A stretch of 64,000 nucleotides of DNA from Ipomoea triloba (taxonomy: Eukaryota > Streptophyta > Magnoliopsida > Solanales > Convolvulaceae): contig NC_044924.1 of the NCBI RefSeq assembly GCF_003576645.1, positions 21,987,715-22,051,714 of the forward strand, in the 5' to 3' direction. Position 1 is the first letter of the stretch. Every line of letters begins with the position of its first letter. Positions 1 through 10,054 of this stretch are shown piece by piece. The position numbers were made by a program, and so were the translations under genes. The notes beneath the pieces were generated by a model. That model did no database searches. It was not told the origin of the DNA and saw only the letters and a program-made list of their open reading frames with translations.

Positions 1-2811
1 CTCTGCTCGCATCTCGGCTAATTCAGCCCTTGCACTTGCAGCCTCTGCTCGAGCTACAGCAGCTTCATCAGTGGCTTTCCGTGCTGCATCCTCAGCCCAT
101 ATTGTCTGTTCGAGAAGTTCGGCATGACGGCCCTGGGATTCACTTGTGCCAGCAGCAGGCATTGCAGCATTGCGAACCACAACGAGTATTCTTTCGAGCT
201 GAGCCATCTTCTGAGATTGATCAGCCATGAATTGACGCACTTCGCCAATGAAGACTTCTTCGGCCTGTTGATCATAGTCAGAAGTAGAAGAAGAAGAGGG
301 TCGATAGGTACCTTTTGTCGGAGGGGACTTGGGTGCTTCCAGATTTCCACCCATGACTTGCAATTGCGAGTTCACCTCTCGATTAAGTATCTGAGGGGTC
401 ACAGGGACACCGGGTTCAGAGCTCGAATGTGGCTCCATGTCAGGCGCTTCCCGGTTTCCACCTGAGGGATGGATCACTTCTTGCTCCTCACCTCTCGAAC
501 CTGGAGCCTCAGCTTCAGCAACTGTGGAGATAGGATCAGCCGGAGAGGGTTCTTCGGTATTGGACGCTTCCCTGTTTCCATCCAATAGAGGTTCCCCCTC
601 AGCATCACTTCTCGAACCAGTGCTGGGAACTTTGTCATCTGCTGGTGAGGTTGGAGACGAAGTGTCGACAGGTGCTTCCCGGTTTCCACCTTCGATGGTA
701 TCATCAGTACTCCTCGAACCAGCAGGACTTGGGGCAATCTGCTCTAAGTGCTCATTGGACTGCATTTCAGTCTGCTCCGATGAGTCTGGAATGATAATTA
801 TTTCAGGAGCAGTAGGAATCCCTGGCAGTGTGAGCAACGGAACTTCACCCTCTCGAATTGTCTGTGCTTCATCTGTAGTGTTCGAGGGTGTGGACGCAGG
901 TGGTGGCAAAAGTAGAACAGTGTTGGGTGCCACTCGAAGTGCTTCAGAGGTCTCGGATTCACCTCTCGAGGCTTCTACCTGTTCGTCCAGAGCAGAGTTA
1001 CTGACTTGGGACAGTGGGATTGCGGCTGTTGCGATATCATCGTGAGCAACCCCAGAGGTCTCTCCTGGACCTCTCGTGAATTCAACATTCTGTCCCAAGG
1101 AGATGGCAGTGGCGAGCCTGATATCTTCTCGAAATCGAGCTTCTGTTTCAGGATCTTCTTCAGGCTCAGCTTCAACTTCTGGTGCATCAACTGCTATGCT
1201 CTTCCCTTTATCAGTTCTTCCACTGTTCAGCTTCATTACTCGTGTTTCGTGGGCAAGATCCATCAGTTGTTGAGCTGGGATCTCGGAGATGCCCAACCAT
1301 TGGAGTGCAAACTGCTCTTCTGCCTCCATTTCAGCTGCTTGACTCATCAATTGAGTGAACGAACTGGTTCTCCAGTTGATCCACCTGATCACCCTGGAGA
1401 AGTCATCAAGAGTGGGTGCTTCCACTACCAATTGAGTGGAAACTTCTTCATATAAGTCATCCCGCCCATCAGAGATGATTTCAGTGGCAGAAATTGCTTC
1501 GTCTATCTGAGCTGTGATCTCTCGACTATGCTCCAAGAGATCATCTCCCACCCTGACTGTGGAATCTATCTCTCGAACCATCTCACGTGGTTCTTCTGCA
1601 CCCCCTTGTACTGGATCACTGATCCCAGTACCTTCAACCTCTCGGGCCATCTCTCGAGATAAACCAACATAGTCAACATCTCCCTCAGCATCATCACCAG
1701 CGTGCAGACCGACAGAGAAAGCTGCTGACAGGGACCTGGTAGGGGGCACTCTCTCAACCTCAGTGGCCAGTGTAGCCTGAGGTTCCCCCTGGGCTTGTGC
1801 CCTGTCCTCAAACGGTACTTGAACAACAGAGGGTGTTACCTCTCGGATCTGGGTGACAACAGCAGTTTTGGCTTTCCTAGCCCTCTTTGGCAAATGAACC
1901 CTTTGTATCAGTACATCGAGAGGTTCATCATCAGAATTCTTTTCCTCGGTTTGGGCTTTCCTTTTGCCCCTTCCTTTTGGCTGTGAGGGAGAAGGTGCAG
2001 CCTTAACACCTTTAGTTTTGGGGACTAGAGATTTCGTCCTACCCATATAGGTATTTCGATGAATCTCTTTTCCCTCCCGCAGTTCGAAGCCCTTCAGGCT
2101 TAGGAGAAATTGCACAACAAAGCCGAAACCAACCTTTTTACTGATCGACAGGTTGGTGTTGGAGACTGAGCGTATCACTTGCTGTTGGAGGAAGTTGAAG
2201 ATAATATGTGCCCAGTCCAGCTTGTTGTTGTTCCAAATGGCATGGAGGATTTTGAGGAGGTCTAGACTAACCTCGTTAGTTCCGAACACCTTGCCGAGCA
2301 CAAACTTCATGATTAGGTCGGCAGCGAGAGCAAACCTCTCCTTTAGGTGGTACTTGCGGAGGGCAGAGGATGCTCTGGGTGGTGCAGTCGCTAGTCGGAT
2401 TTTCTCCCAGAAGGCTTGCTTGTCCAAGTCGTAATCCGATAGATGCTTGACTGCTTCCTCCGATGACGCGAAATCAAATGCCGCTCTGAGGTCACCTACA
2501 GATGTTGTGATGGGAAAATCATTAAAGCGGCTTTCGATTTTACCCTTCGTGACCTTGGCATTTGCGAACCATTCTGTGAAGTCGAGGGCGTGAATGGTTC
2601 GGTAGTCGTGCGTCATGTATTTCATCAGTCCTGCTTTCTCAAACTTCTTCAGGACCTTTTTCGCCATTTTTGGATTAGGGGAGTTGGTGATGAAGCCGTT
2701 TCTGTCAAGGATACTCCCCGCCTTGACTTGTTTGATCTGAGAGCGAATGTGTAGCAACTCCCTCTGATATGCATCGGAAGATGAGGTTGATGTAGAGGAT
2801 TGGGACGCCAT
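1..2811 (-). CDS. 937-codon open frame, partial at window edge; retroelement-associated protein
   Basis: Read on the minus strand from ATG at 2811-2809, I checked every in-frame triplet down to base 1 and found no stop, so the frame continues outside the window. Residues 1-230 look globular (FTEWFANAKVTKG near 70, LLKILHAIWNN near 185) and resemble, from memory, the plant repeat-associated family annotated as putative plant transposon protein. That assignment is inference. About residue 245 a basic stretch (PKGRGKRKA) opens a long acidic, low-complexity region with four GGNREAP-like repeats and several SRE/REM repeats. The last visible 35 residues are Ala/Glu/Arg-rich and coiled-coil-like. 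It lies downstream of a Sirevirus pol on the same strand, the place of the extra env-like ORF of Sireviruses, but it has its own TATA box. An intact frame beside decayed neighbours suggests a younger or selected gene. Confidence 0.72.
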   Translation of the reverse strand, partial: MASQSSTSTSSSDAYQRELLHIRSQIKQVKAGSILDRNGFITNSPNPKMAKKVLKKFEKAGLMKYMTHDYRTIHALDFTEWFANAKVTKGKIESRFNDFPITTSVGDLRAAFDFASSEEAVKHLSDYDLDKQAFWEKIRLATAPPRASSALRKYHLKERFALAADLIMKFVLGKVFGTNEVSLDLLKILHAIWNNNKLDWAHIIFNFLQQQVIRSVSNTNLSISKKVGFGFVVQFLLSLKGFELREGKEIHRNTYMGRTKSLVPKTKGVKAAPSPSQPKGRGKRKAQTEEKNSDDEPLDVLIQRVHLPKRARKAKTAVVTQIREVTPSVVQVPFEDRAQAQGEPQATLATEVERVPPTRSLSAAFSVGLHAGDDAEGDVDYVGLSREMAREVEGTGISDPVQGGAEEPREMVREIDSTVRVGDDLLEHSREITAQIDEAISATEIISDGRDDLYEEVSTQLVVEAPTLDDFSRVIRWINWRTSSFTQLMSQAAEMEAEEQFALQWLGISEIPAQQLMDLAHETRVMKLNSGRTDKGKSIAVDAPEVEAEPEEDPETEARFREDIRLATAISLGQNVEFTRGPGETSGVAHDDIATAAIPLSQVSNSALDEQVEASRGESETSEALRVAPNTVLLLPPPASTPSNTTDEAQTIREGEVPLLTLPGIPTAPEIIIIPDSSEQTEMQSNEHLEQIAPSPAGSRSTDDTIEGGNREAPVDTSSPTSPADDKVPSTGSRSDAEGEPLLDGNREASNTEEPSPADPISTVAEAEAPGSRGEEQEVIHPSGGNREAPDMEPHSSSEPGVPVTPQILNREVNSQLQVMGGNLEAPKSPPTKGTYRPSSSSTSDYDQQAEEVFIGEVRQFMADQSQKMAQLERILVVVRNAAMPAAGTSESQGRHAELLEQTIWAEDAARKATDEAAVARAEAASARAELAEMRAE

Positions 2812-2913
2812 TGATGAAGGTTAGATGTTTTGGAGGGAATGTGTACTGCGTTTAGGATTTGGGGATTTTGGGTAAACGGTTTTAGCTTGAATCCGGGTAA
2901 AGAAGAAGGATTT

Positions 2914-2925
2914 GGCTTTTATATC
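2914..2925 (-). promoter_or_regulatory. TATA box for the 937-codon frame
   Basis: The minus strand reads GATATAAAAGCC about 103 nt before the ATG at 2811. The stretch between is C/A-rich with no other ATG that I noticed, as expected of a short plant 5' UTR. Only the sequence match and the spacing support it. Confidence 0.4.
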
Positions 2926-3287
2926 GTGTGGATTCGGGTTGGATATATGGGTAGGGTTGAGAGCTTGACCCAAGGAAGGATACCGGTTTTCTTTAAAGAA
3001 GTAAAAGGTCAGAAATACCCCTAATAACGGTCAGCGTATATGAAAAATAAGGGTATTTTTGGTAATTTGACAGAGCGGTTTTAGATTTAGGATAGTGGGG
3101 TATTAAAGAATAGTAACTATATGAGCATGCTCCCACTTATCACGAAAAGATTTTTAAATATGGAAAACCGTTAGTAACCGGTGCCCACGTGGCTAGCATT
3201 AGTATCCAAAGTTAGCCGTTCCCTTCATGTATTCGTTGAACTTATTGGATTCACCTCTCGAAGGTGAATTGTCTTCCACATGAGTTT

Positions 3288-3399
3288 AAGGATCTTCCCC
3301 CTGAGTGATTGATCCCTAAACTTCCTTATTCCTCCGTCTTGATTTGGTTAAGGATCTTCCCCCCGAGTGATTGATCCCTAACCCTCCTTATTCCTCCGT
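3288..3399 (-). repeat. Duplicated polypurine-tract-like block (two 50-bp copies, 62-bp period)
   Basis: Copies at 3288-3337 and 3350-3399 differ by a few bases. On the minus strand each carries a purine run such as CGGGGGGAAGATCC or CAGGGGGAAGATCC. Sireviruses are known for repeated polypurine tracts between pol and the 3' LTR, and this block lies downstream of a Sirevirus-type pol in the right orientation. No 3' LTR start is visible after it. Confidence 0.5.
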
Positions 3400-3694
3400 T
3401 CAGAGATATCAGTTTGTTATCTTTCGAAGTGACCTCTCGAACTACCCTTCTTCGAGACATAACGTATATGGACAAACTGATCGGGTGACCTCTCGAACTA
3501 CTTTTCGAACACCGATTGCGAGAGAAACAAGTTTGATTCATCTAAAAGATATCACTTGGAACATATCCTTAAGTTCATTTAGTGATTTCCAGGTACATTA
3601 CATATGAATCAATATCCTATTAGATTCCTTAGAAACTTTTGTTTGGCCTTGGTCAGCCTAATAGGAATCTATCGTTAAAGTAGGAACTAGCCAT

Positions 3695-4190
3695 CTAAAG
3701 TCCTATTTGTCTAATAAAAAAACTAGGGGTGGCTATTCCCTTTTCTTGTTCTTCTCTCCGGAGCTGCTTACTGTAGTTGGGAGTGACCATCTTCATCGCT
3801 AATCCTCTTAATGTCTTTGGATTAGGTATGATCACCCCTTTGACTGCTGCTGACCTCAGAAAGTCCCATCTGGTCTTCCTCTCCATTTCCCTTGGTTCTC
3901 CATTTGGTTGAGGAAGGCCCTTTTCCAAAATGTGCAGCAGTAAGAGTCCCTCGTGTGCAGGACTCTCCTCCCGATTCCAGTATCCCATCGTTGTGGATCT
4001 CCTCGTATTTGGGGATCCATTCACCTTGGATGGGAATAGGATTCTTGCTTGGATTATCAGGAAGCTCCGCAATCTGTTCACCCATCGTTGATTCTGGATA
4101 GTTTTCTCCTTGAAAATCTTTGGACTTGACTGCCGGTTTCTTTCCTCTATAAAAGAATGGAACATCATCTTTTCCTTTCTTTTTCTCCAT
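3695..4190 (-). pseudogene. Unrecognised Lys/Pro-rich ORF pair with a frameshift
   Basis: Two overlapping minus-strand frames (4190-3822 and 4168-3695) look like one coding region broken by an indel. The first starts MEKKKGKDDVPFFYRGKK and stays charged and proline-rich to about residue 80. The second takes over with WDFLRSAAVKGVIIPNPK and a basic C-terminus. The split near 3950-3970 is inferred from where each frame stops looking protein-like. It sits about 210 bp downstream of the Sirevirus RNase H end and could be the remains of an accessory ORF of that element. I do not recognise a family. Confidence 0.35.
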
Positions 4191-4408
4191 GGGAAGTTGA
4201 TGATATGAACTTCTGAAAGAAACCCTCTTATTTGTAGCCCAATAAGGTTATCACTTTTGAGTCACGGGATGCAATATGAATGACCATTCAATGCTTGTGT
4301 AACTCCAAAGCTGCCATAAGGTTGATGAAACCGCCCCTCACATGCGAAACAGTTCATGGCACTAAATACAAGAAGATAAGATTTGACCATTCATCCCAAT
4401 TCTATCAT

Positions 4409-4915
4409 TCACAATTCTAACCTTAGTTGAGAGAATCTATTTTCACATAACGCTTTTGTGAAAATATCTGCTAGTTGCTCCTCCGTTGCAACATATTCCA
4501 AAATAATGTCCTTCCTCTCAACATGGTCTCGGATGAAGTGATACTTAATATCAATATGCTTTGTTCTAGAATGTAACACTGGATTGTGGGTGATGGCAAT
4601 AGCACTTGTATTGTCACACATGATCTTAACCTCCTTACACTCAACCCCATAATCCAGTAATTGTTGCTTCATCCATAAAACCTGAGCACAGCAACTTCCA
4701 ACTGCTACATACTCTGCCTCAGCGGTGCTTGTAGCTATCGAATGCTGTTTCTTGCTAAACCATGAGACAAGTCTTCCACCTAGAAACTGACATGTCCCTG
4801 ATGTGCTCTTTCGATCTATTTTGCAACCGGCGAAGTCCGCATCTGAATAGCCCATTAGTTCAAAAGATCCACCTCTCGAATACCAAAGTCCAACACTTTG
4901 CGTACCTTTGAGATA
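4409..4915 (-). pseudogene. Sirevirus-like RNase H (pol fragment)
   Basis: After the deletion junction the frame reads [18 protein letters not shown], then GYSDADFAGC with the first RNase H aspartates, KSTSGTCQFLGG, the Glu of STAEAEY, the Asp of CDNTSAI, and HSRTKHIDIKYHF. It ends FSQLRLEL shortly before a stop. These are standard copia RNase H residues, so this module is intact internally, but it is out of frame with RT. Confidence 0.8.
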
Positions 4916-5733
4916 TCTCGATAAGTAGTCTGATCGACCTCTCGACCTTCACTGTCGACATCGATACGTAGAGAGGTTCCCATGGGTACTTTGACTGAGG
5001 ATTTCCCTTCTATATTATATTTTCTGAGCAGATCCTTGGTGTATTTCTCCTGATTGATGAAGATGCCTTCCTTAAGCTGTCTCACTTGTAATCCGAGGAA
5101 GTAGTTTAGTTCTCCCATCATGCTCATCTCGAACTTCCCTTTCATCAATCTGGAGAACTTCTCGCACAAGTCTGGATTGGTGCTTCCAAAGATGATATCG
5201 TCCACATAGATTTGCACCAATAAGATGTGATCCCCATCCTTAATTCTAAACAATGTTTTGTCCACTAGGCCTTTGGTGAACCCACACTGAATTAGAAAAG
5301 AGGACAAGGTATCATACCAAGCTCTCGGAGCTTGTTTTAAGCCGTAAAGTGTCTTCTTTAATTTGTATACTTTGTCAGCTCCCACGTCCTTCAAGAAACC
5401 CGGAGGTTGTTCAACGTACACCTCTTCTTCGAGAAGTCCGTTCAGGAAAGCGCTCTTGACATCCATTTGATACACTTTGAAATCTTTGAAGGCGGCATAT
5501 GCGAGAAAGATGCGTATGGCTTCGAGACGTGCCACTGGAGCGAAGGTTTCATCAAAATCTATTCCTTCCTCCTGACAATAGCCTTTGGCAACAAGTCTAG
5601 CCTTGTTCCTAACAATAACTCCATCCTCATTCATCTTGTTTCTGAAAACCCACTTTGTACCAATGACATTTTGATGATGAGGTCTCGGAACTAGTTCCCA
5701 AACATCGTTCCGCTCAAACTAATGAAGTTCCTC
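4858..5733 (-). pseudogene. Sirevirus-like reverse transcriptase (pol fragment, truncated)
   Basis: It continues the integrase frame past two stops. RT hallmarks are [37 protein letters not shown] and the catalytic [11 protein letters not shown]. It runs normally to DQTTYR, then diverges and stops. At that point (about 4914-4921) an internal deletion joins it out of frame to the RNase H linker that begins [15 protein letters not shown], so roughly 40 residues normally present between the two are gone. Deletion plus stops make it a relic. Confidence 0.8.
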
Positions 5734-7206
5734 TTACATGGCTTGCACCCAATCTGGATCACATAGAGCCTCATCGATCACCTTAGGCTCTATTTGAGAT
5801 AGAAAGCAAGCAAACATGCTTTCTCTGTATGCTGATCTGGTTCGAACTCTGTCACGTACATCTCCAATCACTTGATCAGCAGGGTGACTTCTCAGCCATC
5901 TTAGGTCGGGTTGTGGCTCCTCAGTTGATACTTCCATTGAAGGTTGAGATGTGGTTTGAACATCTATGATCTGGATTGGATCAACTGAGTCAGGTGCTTT
6001 CTTCTTGGTAGATTCTTCATCATCTGAATCTGACTGGAGTTCTGCTACGTCTCGAATTATTGACTGCTTGTCTTCGAGAGGTAAGTTTGATCTCTCGATA
6101 GACTGTGGCTGATCTTCCTCAGCTGCTTCCGTTGTCTTTGATGGTTGATCTGTCGATGCCCTTTCATCAAAGGTAACATGTATGGACTCTTCAACCACCA
6201 AACTCCGTTTGTTGAAGACTCTGAATGCTTTGCTTGTCGATGAGTATCCCAGAAACACTCCATCATCTGCCTTTTCTTCAAAGGTTCTTAGATGAGCCTT
6301 CCCATTGTTGTGGATATAGCATTTGCACCCGAATGTGTGAAAGTGGCTTACATTCGGTTTTCTTTCATTCCACAACTCATATGGAGTCTTTCCAACTCCT
6401 TTTACGATCAAGGACCGATTTTGGGTGTAGCACGCTGTGTTGATTGCTTCTGCCCAAAATCCTTGTGATATGTTGGCTTGCGAGAGCATGGTTCTTGCAG
6501 CTTCCTTGAGAGTTCTATTCCTTCTTTCAGCAACCCCATTTTGTTGAGGCGTTCGAGCAGCTGACAGTTGATGATGAATCCCGTTCTCGTTGCAGTAGCT
6601 CTCGATTACTTGATTAACGAACTCTCCTCCTTGATCTGACCGGATCTTTAGTATCGAGACATCCTTTTCAACTTGAACTTGCTTCAAGAGATTTGGCAGG
6701 GCAATTTTTGTCTCACTTTTCTTGGTTAAGAACACGGTCCATGTGAATCTTGTGTAGTCATCTACTACCACAAGAGTGTACTTCTTTCCCTTTATGCTGG
6801 GTGGATCCACTGGGCCAAATAAGTCCATGTGAAGAAGACTTAATGGTCTAGTGGATGATGTCTCGGCTTTGCTCTTGAAAGAGGATTTGATCTGTTTGCA
6901 ACGTTGACATGCCTCACAAATTTTATCCTTTCGAAACGTCACTTTGGGCAGTCCTTCCACTAGGTTCCTCTTAGTAAGCTTGTTAATAGTCTTGAAGTTC
7001 AGATGACTAAGCTTACTATGCCAATCCCAGCATAAATCTTCCTTGCTTCTTGCTAGCATACATAGGGATGGTTTTGCAGACCTCCAATCCACTATGTACA
7101 TGTTTCCTTTCCTTGCTGCTTCCAAGACGACTTCGAGAGATTCCTCNCTTCTAAGATGTTCAAACAGGTTTACCTTAAGCTTAAATATTTTCCGAGTTGA
7201 GCTCAA
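5734..7206 (-). pseudogene. Sirevirus-like GAG pre-integrase and integrase (pol fragment)
   Basis: A 490-residue frame. The first 20 or so residues come from LTR sequence, and pol homology starts near residue 24. The pre-integrase/zinc-binding HHCC is visible (HSKLSHLN, then CEACQRC), followed by the integrase core with D in LHMDLFGP, D in RSDQGGEF and E in QQNGVAERRNRTLKEA. A Ser/Glu-rich linker leads to the start of RT (DPDWVQAM). The frame ends at TAA (5734-5736), with a second in-frame stop TAG at 5719-5721, before RT continues in the same frame. Integrase inserts the cDNA copy; here the polyprotein is broken and cannot be made as one chain. Confidence 0.8.
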
Positions 7207-7335
7207 AGTTACCCGGTTGTATTTTCGCTCTTGGTTTACTTGTCGAACTTACAGCGTTTTGCCTATGTATCGAGACTTGGGGATTTCTACTTAAAAGTTG
7301 GTATCATCAAAACCTATTACATGATGTTCCTAACA
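7148..7335 (-). repeat. Truncated 5' LTR of copia element 1
   Basis: About 188 bp beginning TGTTAGGAACATC on the minus strand. The start matches the first bases of the LTR at 62459 (TGTTAGGAATATAG, then TTTTGATGA). It ends at the N-containing junction with pol. No primer-binding site or gag follows, so there was an internal deletion or a misjoin at 7147. Confidence 0.6.
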
Positions 7336-7883
7336 TTTGCAACCAATCGTGCCTTGAACCTCTCAATGGAACCATCAGCTTTTGGCTTGGTTCAAAAGAC
7401 CCACTTGCAACCGATAATATTCATATGAGGTGTAGGTGGTACGAGTTTCCAGCTGCTGTTGTGTAACAAGGCATTAAACTCTTGATCCATGGCGTCCCGC
7501 CATTGTGGGTGGCCAATCACTTGAGAATAACATGTTGGTTCCGTAGTAGTATTTAGAGCATAGAATTGTTCGCCTGTACCACGTGTTTTGGTACGAGTGC
7601 GCATGGCATGGCCCTCATGTTGAGCCGAACCAGTTGAAGCACGTGTCTCAGAAGGAGCAGTAGGAACTTGTATGGCCATGGGTCGAGGGTCCTGGGCCAG
7701 GGGCATGGCCAGGTCTACAGGTTCTGAACAAGTGGTAGAGATAACAGGGCCAGCTCCCCACGGTGTGCTATTAACTTCGTGACGGGAATCAACCTGTAAG
7801 GTAGGCTGCATAGAAAAAGGAATAACAGATTCATCAAATCGGACATGACGACAGGTGAAGATCGCCCCCGTATGAAGGTTCAT
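7336..7883 (-). pseudogene. Copia element 2 linker and first part of RT, cut by insertion
   Basis: The frame from 7883 starts MNLHTGAIFTCRHVRFDES, runs through the low-complexity integrase-RT linker, then SQVIGHPQWRDAMDQEFNAL and IIGCKWVF, the standard start of copia RT. An in-frame TGA follows WVF, after which TKPKADGSIERFKARLVAN can still be read before the sequence switches at 7335/7336 to the LTR of element 1. Confidence 0.75.
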
Positions 7884-7889
7884 GCAATG

Positions 7890-8674
7890 ATATCCTCTAT
7901 AGGAAACCAGGTAACATAGGAAGATACAAAGAGCCGATCGGTATTCTATTTTGTGCCGGTTATACGGCCGAAGATAGGGAAAGCATCGCCAACCAAAGAC
8001 ACGGAAGAATGTATAGGGTGGCTGAATATTATAGAGACGGTAGTGTGGACTTTGAAACTGTATGGCTGAGGAGGGTAGACAATTTATTAAGTATGTAGCG
8101 GTTTCGAAGGCGTAATCCCAGTACTGTTGAGGAGTGGAGCTGTCAACAAGTAGAGCTAAGCCGGTTTCGACAATTTGCCTATTCCGTCACTCTACACAGC
8201 CATTTTGTTCATGGGTGTACGCACACGACTGTATGTGAGTATTAACAGAGATTCAAACACTTTATGGAGGCGGCGGTATTCACCTCCTAAATCGGACTGA
8301 ATGACTTTGATAGAACGGGAAAACCACCGTTCTACCATCCCCCAAAATAAATCAAAATTTTTATAAATGTCTGATTTTAACCGTAATGGTTAAAACCAAC
8401 AATATAGAGAAAAATTGTCTACAAAAAGAACAAAGTAACACTACCGGGAAGCAGAAATAATTGGCGACAGACCCCATATGTCCGTGTATACTAAATCTAA
8501 CACATTATGACTACTGTTTGAAACCCTATCTAGAGGAAAGCGTGCAGATTTTCCTAGCTGACACGCTGTACATATTTTTGAAGTTCGAACATTATTTGGC
8601 GAAGCTGGGCAATGTTGTAAGACACGGTGCAAAACTTGATTGTGGGGGTGACTTAGCCACTGATGCCACACCAC
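7890..8674 (-). pseudogene. Copia element 2 integrase
   Basis: The frame at 8674 opens WHQWLSHPHNQVL and continues to CTACQLGKSARFP (HHCC zinc region) and VYTDIWGLSP with the first catalytic Asp. Downstream sequence, interrupted by stops and small indels, still translates to QSDLGGEY (second Asp), HEQNGCVE with the catalytic Glu followed by a stop, and the C-terminal region with YNRHKIEYRSA and YRGYHC. Confidence 0.65.
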
Positions 8675-8689
8675 TGGGGAAGCTCTGGC

Positions 8690-9062
8690 TCACAGAAAGG
8701 CTGAATGGAACTTAGGGAGCAGCAGCTTGTACAAACCGCCCACCGTGGACCCCTTAAGTAGAACCGCCTCGGTGTTGCAGTCCTTCACAAGAAAACAACT
8801 TATGTGAAATTCAAAATAGACATTATTTTCATTGGTAAAACTATAAACAGATAACAAGGGTAAAGAGATTTTTGGGACATGTAGGACATTAGACATAGTT
8901 AAATTTTTTGAATTAGATGGGATTACAGCAAGACCCACACTAGAGACCCCCAAACCTGCGCCATTTCCAACTTTGAGGACATCACTACCCGTGTAAGTGT
9001 CTGAATGTTGCATCATTTGTTAATCAGGGGTCGCATGAGATGATGCACCCGTATCCGGATAC
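8690..9062 (-). pseudogene. Copia element 2 aspartic protease region
   Basis: Reading on from the gag end, AWYPDTGASSHATPD carries the catalytic DTGA motif. An in-frame stop follows, then a frame from 9016 with the typical later part of copia protease (LTMSNVLHVPKISLPLLSV) and the bridge to the pre-integrase domain (KGSTVGGLYKL). Broken by at least two stops. Confidence 0.7.
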
Positions 9063-9079
9063 CAAGCATCCGAGGGAAC

Positions 9080-9433
9080 CTAGAAGGGATCACTAGATAC
9101 TACTACATTTGCACGCGAGATTGGTCGATCTGCATATCTTTTAAAACAATAAATAGCAGAGTGCACGTGGGATCTGCATATCTGATAATGCTGAGTGCAG
9201 CCACCATGACCTCGCCCCGACGAACCACGACTCCTTCCTTGTTTGCCACGACCGCCGATGAAGTGTCTGCCTCCAGAATTGGAATCGGCAGACTGCCTCC
9301 CACGACCTGCATAAAATGCTGACGGAGGTGTCGTCGTTGCCGCCGAGTCCACCGTGAAGTCATCACTATGGAATTGCGAGTTGAGGAATGGTGATGGACG
9401 CCCCAGAGACGGTGAGTGCACTCGCCATTGCAC
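9080..9433 (-). pseudogene. Copia element 2 gag C-terminus with degenerate zinc knuckle
   Basis: A Gly/Arg-rich stretch (GGRGKQGRSRGSSGRG) leads to a CCHC-like knuckle, CTQHYQICRSHVHSAIYC. The spacing of the second Cys, His and last Cys fits CX2CX4HX4C if ICRSHVH stands for the usual CGKxGH, so the knuckle is damaged. The frame then ends SSDPF followed by a stop. Confidence 0.6.
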
Positions 9434-9975
9434 GGTATTCCAGCCTCAATGCATGCAACGCATATAGGATCTGTTCATCGGCAAAGAGCGAACGATCGGC
9501 CAAAGACAGGGCTTCAACGATCATTTGGGCTTTCCCTAAGTATCCGGCCGGCGTGTTATTCCCTTGCCAGAGGGTATGAAATTCACCGAGGGGGCTAAGG
9601 CACCGCGAACGCGAGGAGGACGCTAGAGCAGCAGTGATGGACTCCCAAACTTCCTGGGCGGTATTCTGGCCGACAACTAGATACATGACTTCGTCGGTTA
9701 GCAGGATTGGGCTCTGGAGGTGCTGCCGTTGACGCCGAGGCTCCGGTTGGCGGGGTGGTGGTGACGGTCGTCGGAAGACACGGGTTCGAACCATCGATGA
9801 AGCCGAGAAGCCCTTGCCGACGTAGAAACGAGACTAATTGGGTACGCCAAAACAAGTAGTTGCGCGCCGTGAGTTTAATCGAGACGAAGTGGTGTGCCGA
9901 TGTTAAGGAGGTTTGTGTCACCGGCGGTGGAGCAACGGTGGTTGCAACCGTCCGGTCAGTGGGAGGGGTGGTCAT
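9366..9975 (-). pseudogene. Copia element 2 gag (N-terminal part)
   Basis: The start at 9975 gives a Thr/Pro-rich leader followed by HHFVSIKLTARNYLFWRTQL, the usual opening of copia gag (retrotran-gag/UBN2 type). A frameshift moves the reading frame between about 9790 and 9600. The second frame continues with gag features (YLVVGQNTAQEVWESI, then LADEQIL-like helix text) to 9366. Gag would form the capsid-like particle; it is not expressible as one protein. Confidence 0.65.
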
Positions 9976-10054
9976 GGTGGCGAGTGTGGGTGATCGAAGG
10001 TGGTGACGGGCAGTGAGCGGTGGAAAGGGAGAGATAGACCAGTCCTAACGCAAT

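Larger units (their letters stand above)
4400..7335 (-). mobile_element. Sirevirus-like Ty1-copia element 1 (degenerate pol)
   Basis: Minus-strand order is integrase, reverse transcriptase, RNase H: copia order. The C-terminal RNase H (TEEQLADIFTKALCE, FSQLRLEL) and the LTR start TGTTAGGAACATC followed by TTTTGATGATACC are Sirevirus-like. The 5' LTR edge at 7335 abuts the interrupted RT of an older copia element, so this element inserted there. The gag and protease regions are missing: LTR sequence passes almost directly into the pre-integrase region near a single N at 7147. The 3' LTR is not seen and should lie left of the window. Confidence 0.75.

Noticed and set aside
437..1455. Plus-strand frames of 149-202 codons opposite the long minus-strand frame
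   Set aside because: Ser-rich antisense shadows of the 937-codon frame.
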